Below, one piece after another: positions 14,258 to 16,681 of a DNA stretch of 16,681 bases (its first letter is position 1; every line of letters begins with the position of its first letter). A program made the translations under genes and the position numbers. Under the pieces are notes generated by a model. That model was not told the origin of the DNA, made no database searches, and was given only the letters and a program-made list of their open reading frames with translations. Source of the DNA: Phycisphaerae bacterium (GTDB lineage: Bacteria; Planctomycetota; Phycisphaerae; UBA1845; PWPN01); NCBI GenBank assembly GCA_003557125.1, contig PWPN01000323.1:1-16681 (forward strand), given 5' to 3'.

Positions 14258-16627
14258 ATGGCTGACGGTCTGTGGGTGTTCGCGGTGCTCGGAGCAGGGG
14301 TCACGGGGCTGTTGATGGCGACGGCGTCTTTTGCGGAAGACGCGGAAGCGGGGCCGCACATTCACAGCGTGGCCATTCGGCCTGGGCAGGAAACTCGCGA
14401 GTCGATTATCGAAAAAGCGGCCAATCTCGTGCCCTCCCCCCGCCAAGCTGCCTTTCATGAGCTCGAATACACCTGTTTCATTCATTTCGGCCCGAATACG
14501 TTCACCGGTATGGAATGGGGGAGCGGCAAAGAGAACCCGGCCATTTTCGACCCGGGCCAAACCCTTGATACGGACCAGTGGTGTCGCATCGCCTCCGAAG
14601 CCGGCATGCGGCTCATGCTCATCACGGTCAAGCACCACGATGGATTCTGTATCTGGCAGACGCGCTATAACGACCGTTTTTCGGTGCGTGCCATCCCATG
14701 GCGCGAAGGACAGGGCGACGTCCTTCGTGAGTTGGCCGACTCCTGCCGGCGTTATGGGCTCAAGCTTGGGGTCTACCTTTCCCCCGCCGATCTCTTTCAA
14801 ATCGAGGACCCGGAAGGTCTGTATGGCAACGAGAGCGTCTTCCGCCCTTCCGTGATTCCCACCGACCCCGAGTATTTTACGACCGATCCCATGAGGGTGC
14901 GCGAGGATCGGCCGGAGGGAGCGCCGGTCTTCGAGTTTGAAACCGACGACTACAACCGTTATTTCCTCAACCAGCTTTACGAACTGCTTACCGAATACGG
15001 CCCGATCCACGAGGTCTGGTTCGATGGTGCGCACCCCAAGCCCCAGGGTGGCCAGACCTATATCAAGGATGAGTGGTTTGGAATGATCCGGGAGCTGGCC
15101 CCGGAGGCGGTCATTTTCGGCGGACCGGACGTGCGCTGGTGCGGCAACGAATCCGGGCGCACCCGTGAGGCCGAATGGAACATCCTGCCGGTGCAAAGCC
15201 TGGCAGATTCGGGCAAGGATCGGCCAGCCGAGGATGTGGGGGCGATCGAGCGGCTCGTCCTCCCTGAATACGAGGTGTACGGCGAGATACTTCAAGCAAA
15301 CTACTTGTATTACCTCATCCCCGAAATCAACACCTCGATTCGTGCCGGCTGGTTCTGGCGCAACGAACACGAGCAGGCGGTACGCACTGCGGACGATGTC
15401 TTCGACATCTACGAGCGCGCCGTGGGCGGCAATGGCGTCTTTCTGCTCAATGTCCCACCGGACAAGCATGGGCGCTTTGCCGAGCGGGACACTGCCTGCC
15501 TGCTCGAAGTCGGACGCCGCATCCGCGCGACCTACGGCGACCGCTCGCTCATGGAAGGGGCAACCAGCGAGTTTCCCCAACTGCTCGACGGCCGACTCGA
15601 CACCTACTGGCAGCCCGAGGTCGACACTCACAGTATCGAGGTGGCCTTCCCCGAAGCGCGCACCATCAACCGGCTCGTCCTGCAGGAAGCCATCACCACC
15701 GTCGGCCAGCGGGTGGCTCGCCATGCCCTCGATGCACGGGTCGGCGACGAATGGGTCGAGGTCGCCGAAGGCAAGACCATCGGCTACAAGCGCATTCTTC
15801 GCTTCCCGGAAGTGACCGCCGACCGCCTGCGAGTGCGTATCCTCGAATCCCGGCTGACCCCGACGCTGGCCACCGTTTCCGCGCACTATTACGAGGCTCC
15901 GCTGCCCGCGCTTGAAATCACCGGCGACCCGGATGGCCGAGTGACGATCCGCATACCCGAGGCCCGGGACTTCGTCTGGAGACCCCACGGCCAGGGCGAC
16001 ACCTCGACCCACACCCAGGCAAGCATTCACTTTACCATCGACGGCACGCCGCCTACCGCACAATCGCCGCGTTACGACGAGCCGCTCGACCTGCCCGAGG
16101 GTGGCCGAATCATGGCTGTGGCCGTCGAGGGAGGCCGTGCAGGCCCCGTGACCGAAGCCTGGCTCGGTCTTGCTCCGGCCACCCTGCGCGTCCATGCGGT
16201 CTCGAGCGAGCACGACGACGCCCACGCCGCGGCAAAGGCCATCGACGGGGATGCAACGACGTTCTGGCACACCGATTGGGCGGATTCACCCGCCCATCCG
16301 CACACCTTGGTGATCGACATCGGTCAGACCCGCCCTCTCGCGGGATTCACCTACCTTCCTCGCCAGGACAAGGCGGTGCCCGACGGCATGGTCGAACGGG
16401 GCGAGGTTTCGGTAAGCGCCGACGGCCAGATCTGGTCGGAGCCGGTTCCGTTCACGTTCGGCAATCTCGTCAACGACCCATCCCAGCGCACGTTCCTGTT
16501 TCCCGAGGCCACCGCACCGGTGCGCTATTTTCGTTTTGTCTCGCTGGCCGGTGCCGCGGGCAAGCCCTATGCCGCCGCCGCCGGTATCGGTATCCTCCCA
16601 GCTTCGGTAAGTCCGGCACAGCCTTAA
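14258..16627 (+). CDS. Secreted GH29 alpha-L-fucosidase with binding domains
   Basis: A 789-residue exported alpha-L-fucosidase, which removes fucose from glycans with retention of configuration. The hydrophobic leader GLWVFAVLGAGVTGLLM ends near ASFA (26). The GH29 barrel (about 45-430) shows FGPNTF (77-82), KHHDGFCIW (125-133), and VWFDGA with nucleophile Asp256. GNESGRTREAEW (296-307) probably holds the acid/base (Glu304 or Glu306), as in the GH29-B subgroup, which favours alpha-1,3/1,4-linked fucose. Next come a discoidin/CBM32-like domain (about 430-545), a chitobiase-C-terminal-like segment (FTIDGTPP, about 549-636) and a second F5/8C-like domain (about 640-782, with AIDGDATTFWHTDW). 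Starting at ATG 14258 leaves the signal peptide without basic residues; ATG 14216 would add 14 Arg-rich residues, so the start is not settled. The next gene begins 32 nt after the stop, suggesting an operon. Confidence 0.93.
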   Translation: MADGLWVFAVLGAGVTGLLMATASFAEDAEAGPHIHSVAIRPGQETRESIIEKAANLVPSPRQAAFHELEYTCFIHFGPNTFTGMEWGSGKENPAIFDPGQTLDTDQWCRIASEAGMRLMLITVKHHDGFCIWQTRYNDRFSVRAIPWREGQGDVLRELADSCRRYGLKLGVYLSPADLFQIEDPEGLYGNESVFRPSVIPTDPEYFTTDPMRVREDRPEGAPVFEFETDDYNRYFLNQLYELLTEYGPIHEVWFDGAHPKPQGGQTYIKDEWFGMIRELAPEAVIFGGPDVRWCGNESGRTREAEWNILPVQSLADSGKDRPAEDVGAIERLVLPEYEVYGEILQANYLYYLIPEINTSIRAGWFWRNEHEQAVRTADDVFDIYERAVGGNGVFLLNVPPDKHGRFAERDTACLLEVGRRIRATYGDRSLMEGATSEFPQLLDGRLDTYWQPEVDTHSIEVAFPEARTINRLVLQEAITTVGQRVARHALDARVGDEWVEVAEGKTIGYKRILRFPEVTADRLRVRILESRLTPTLATVSAHYYEAPLPALEITGDPDGRVTIRIPEARDFVWRPHGQGDTSTHTQASIHFTIDGTPPTAQSPRYDEPLDLPEGGRIMAVAVEGGRAGPVTEAWLGLAPATLRVHAVSSEHDDAHAAAKAIDGDATTFWHTDWADSPAHPHTLVIDIGQTRPLAGFTYLPRQDKAVPDGMVERGEVSVSADGQIWSEPVPFTFGNLVNDPSQRTFLFPEATAPVRYFRFVSLAGAAGKPYAAAAGIGILPASVSPAQP

Positions 16628-16659
16628 GACGGGCCAAGCAACTCTGAAAGGAGAAGCCC

Positions 16660-16681
16660 TTGAAGCGATACAGCGATAACA
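16660..16681 (+). CDS. 5' end of a further gene, truncated by the window
   Basis: Only the first seven codons are present, starting at TTG (read as Met) and encoding M-K-R-Y-S-D-N. A strong AAAGGAG at 16647-16653 lies 6 nt upstream of the TTG. The gap to the fucosidase stop codon is 32 nt, so the two genes are probably cotranscribed. Nothing can be said about the product. Confidence 0.55.

Noticed and set aside
14162..16270. A 702-codon - strand ORF antisense to the fucosidase
   Set aside because: It is a shadow of the GH29 gene, whose catalytic motifs are unambiguous.

Overview
The window is bacterial, GC-rich and dense with large secreted enzymes that act on carbohydrates. The domain set is a heparinase-like lyase with an N-terminal DUF4962-type region, neutral-ceramidase-like proteins, malectin modules, a PKD beta-helix protein and an alpha-fucosidase. 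It resembles gene content known from the Planctomycetota/Verrucomicrobiota/Lentisphaerota group and Hydrogenedentota. No rRNA or other phylogenetic marker lies in the window, so this placement is inference.

Layout. (1) 23-976, + strand: a cation diffusion facilitator metal transporter, apparently unrelated to the rest. (2) 1184-5029, - strand: a 1281-residue secreted glycosidase-like protein with a GH36/clan GH-D-like catalytic half, an FN3 domain, a beta-sandwich and two malectin-like domains. It is AT-richer than its neighbours and has what look like orphan 3' ends of other genes on both sides. (3) 5403-7751, - strand: a heparinase II/III-family polysaccharide lyase. (4) 7752-8275: a 524-bp divergent intergenic region holding a structured imperfect inverted repeat of about 86 bp and shorter palindromes. 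(5) 8276-16627, + strand: three large secreted proteins in a row. They are a single-frame fusion of a clan GH-A glycosidase with a neutral-ceramidase-like domain, a right-handed beta-helix/PKD protein with strongly G/C-biased codons, and a GH29 alpha-L-fucosidase with appended binding domains. The start of another + strand gene is cut by the window end.

How they may work together (inference). Most enzymes carry export signals and target glycans: a lyase for uronate-containing chains, a fucosidase, an alpha-galactosidase-like enzyme, a GH-A glycosidase and a beta-helix protein. Together they look like a locus for breaking down a complex, fucosylated acidic glycan or glycoconjugate. The GH-A/ceramidase fusion raises the possibility that a glycolipid or N-acylated glycoconjugate is the target. 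No SusC/SusD pair, sugar transporter, sulfatase or regulator is visible, so uptake and control must be encoded elsewhere.

Starts were chosen from Shine-Dalgarno sequences, which are strong in this window. Two genes read best from GTG and the truncated last gene from TTG. No rRNA, tRNA, CRISPR array, intact insertion sequence or phage gene was recognised.
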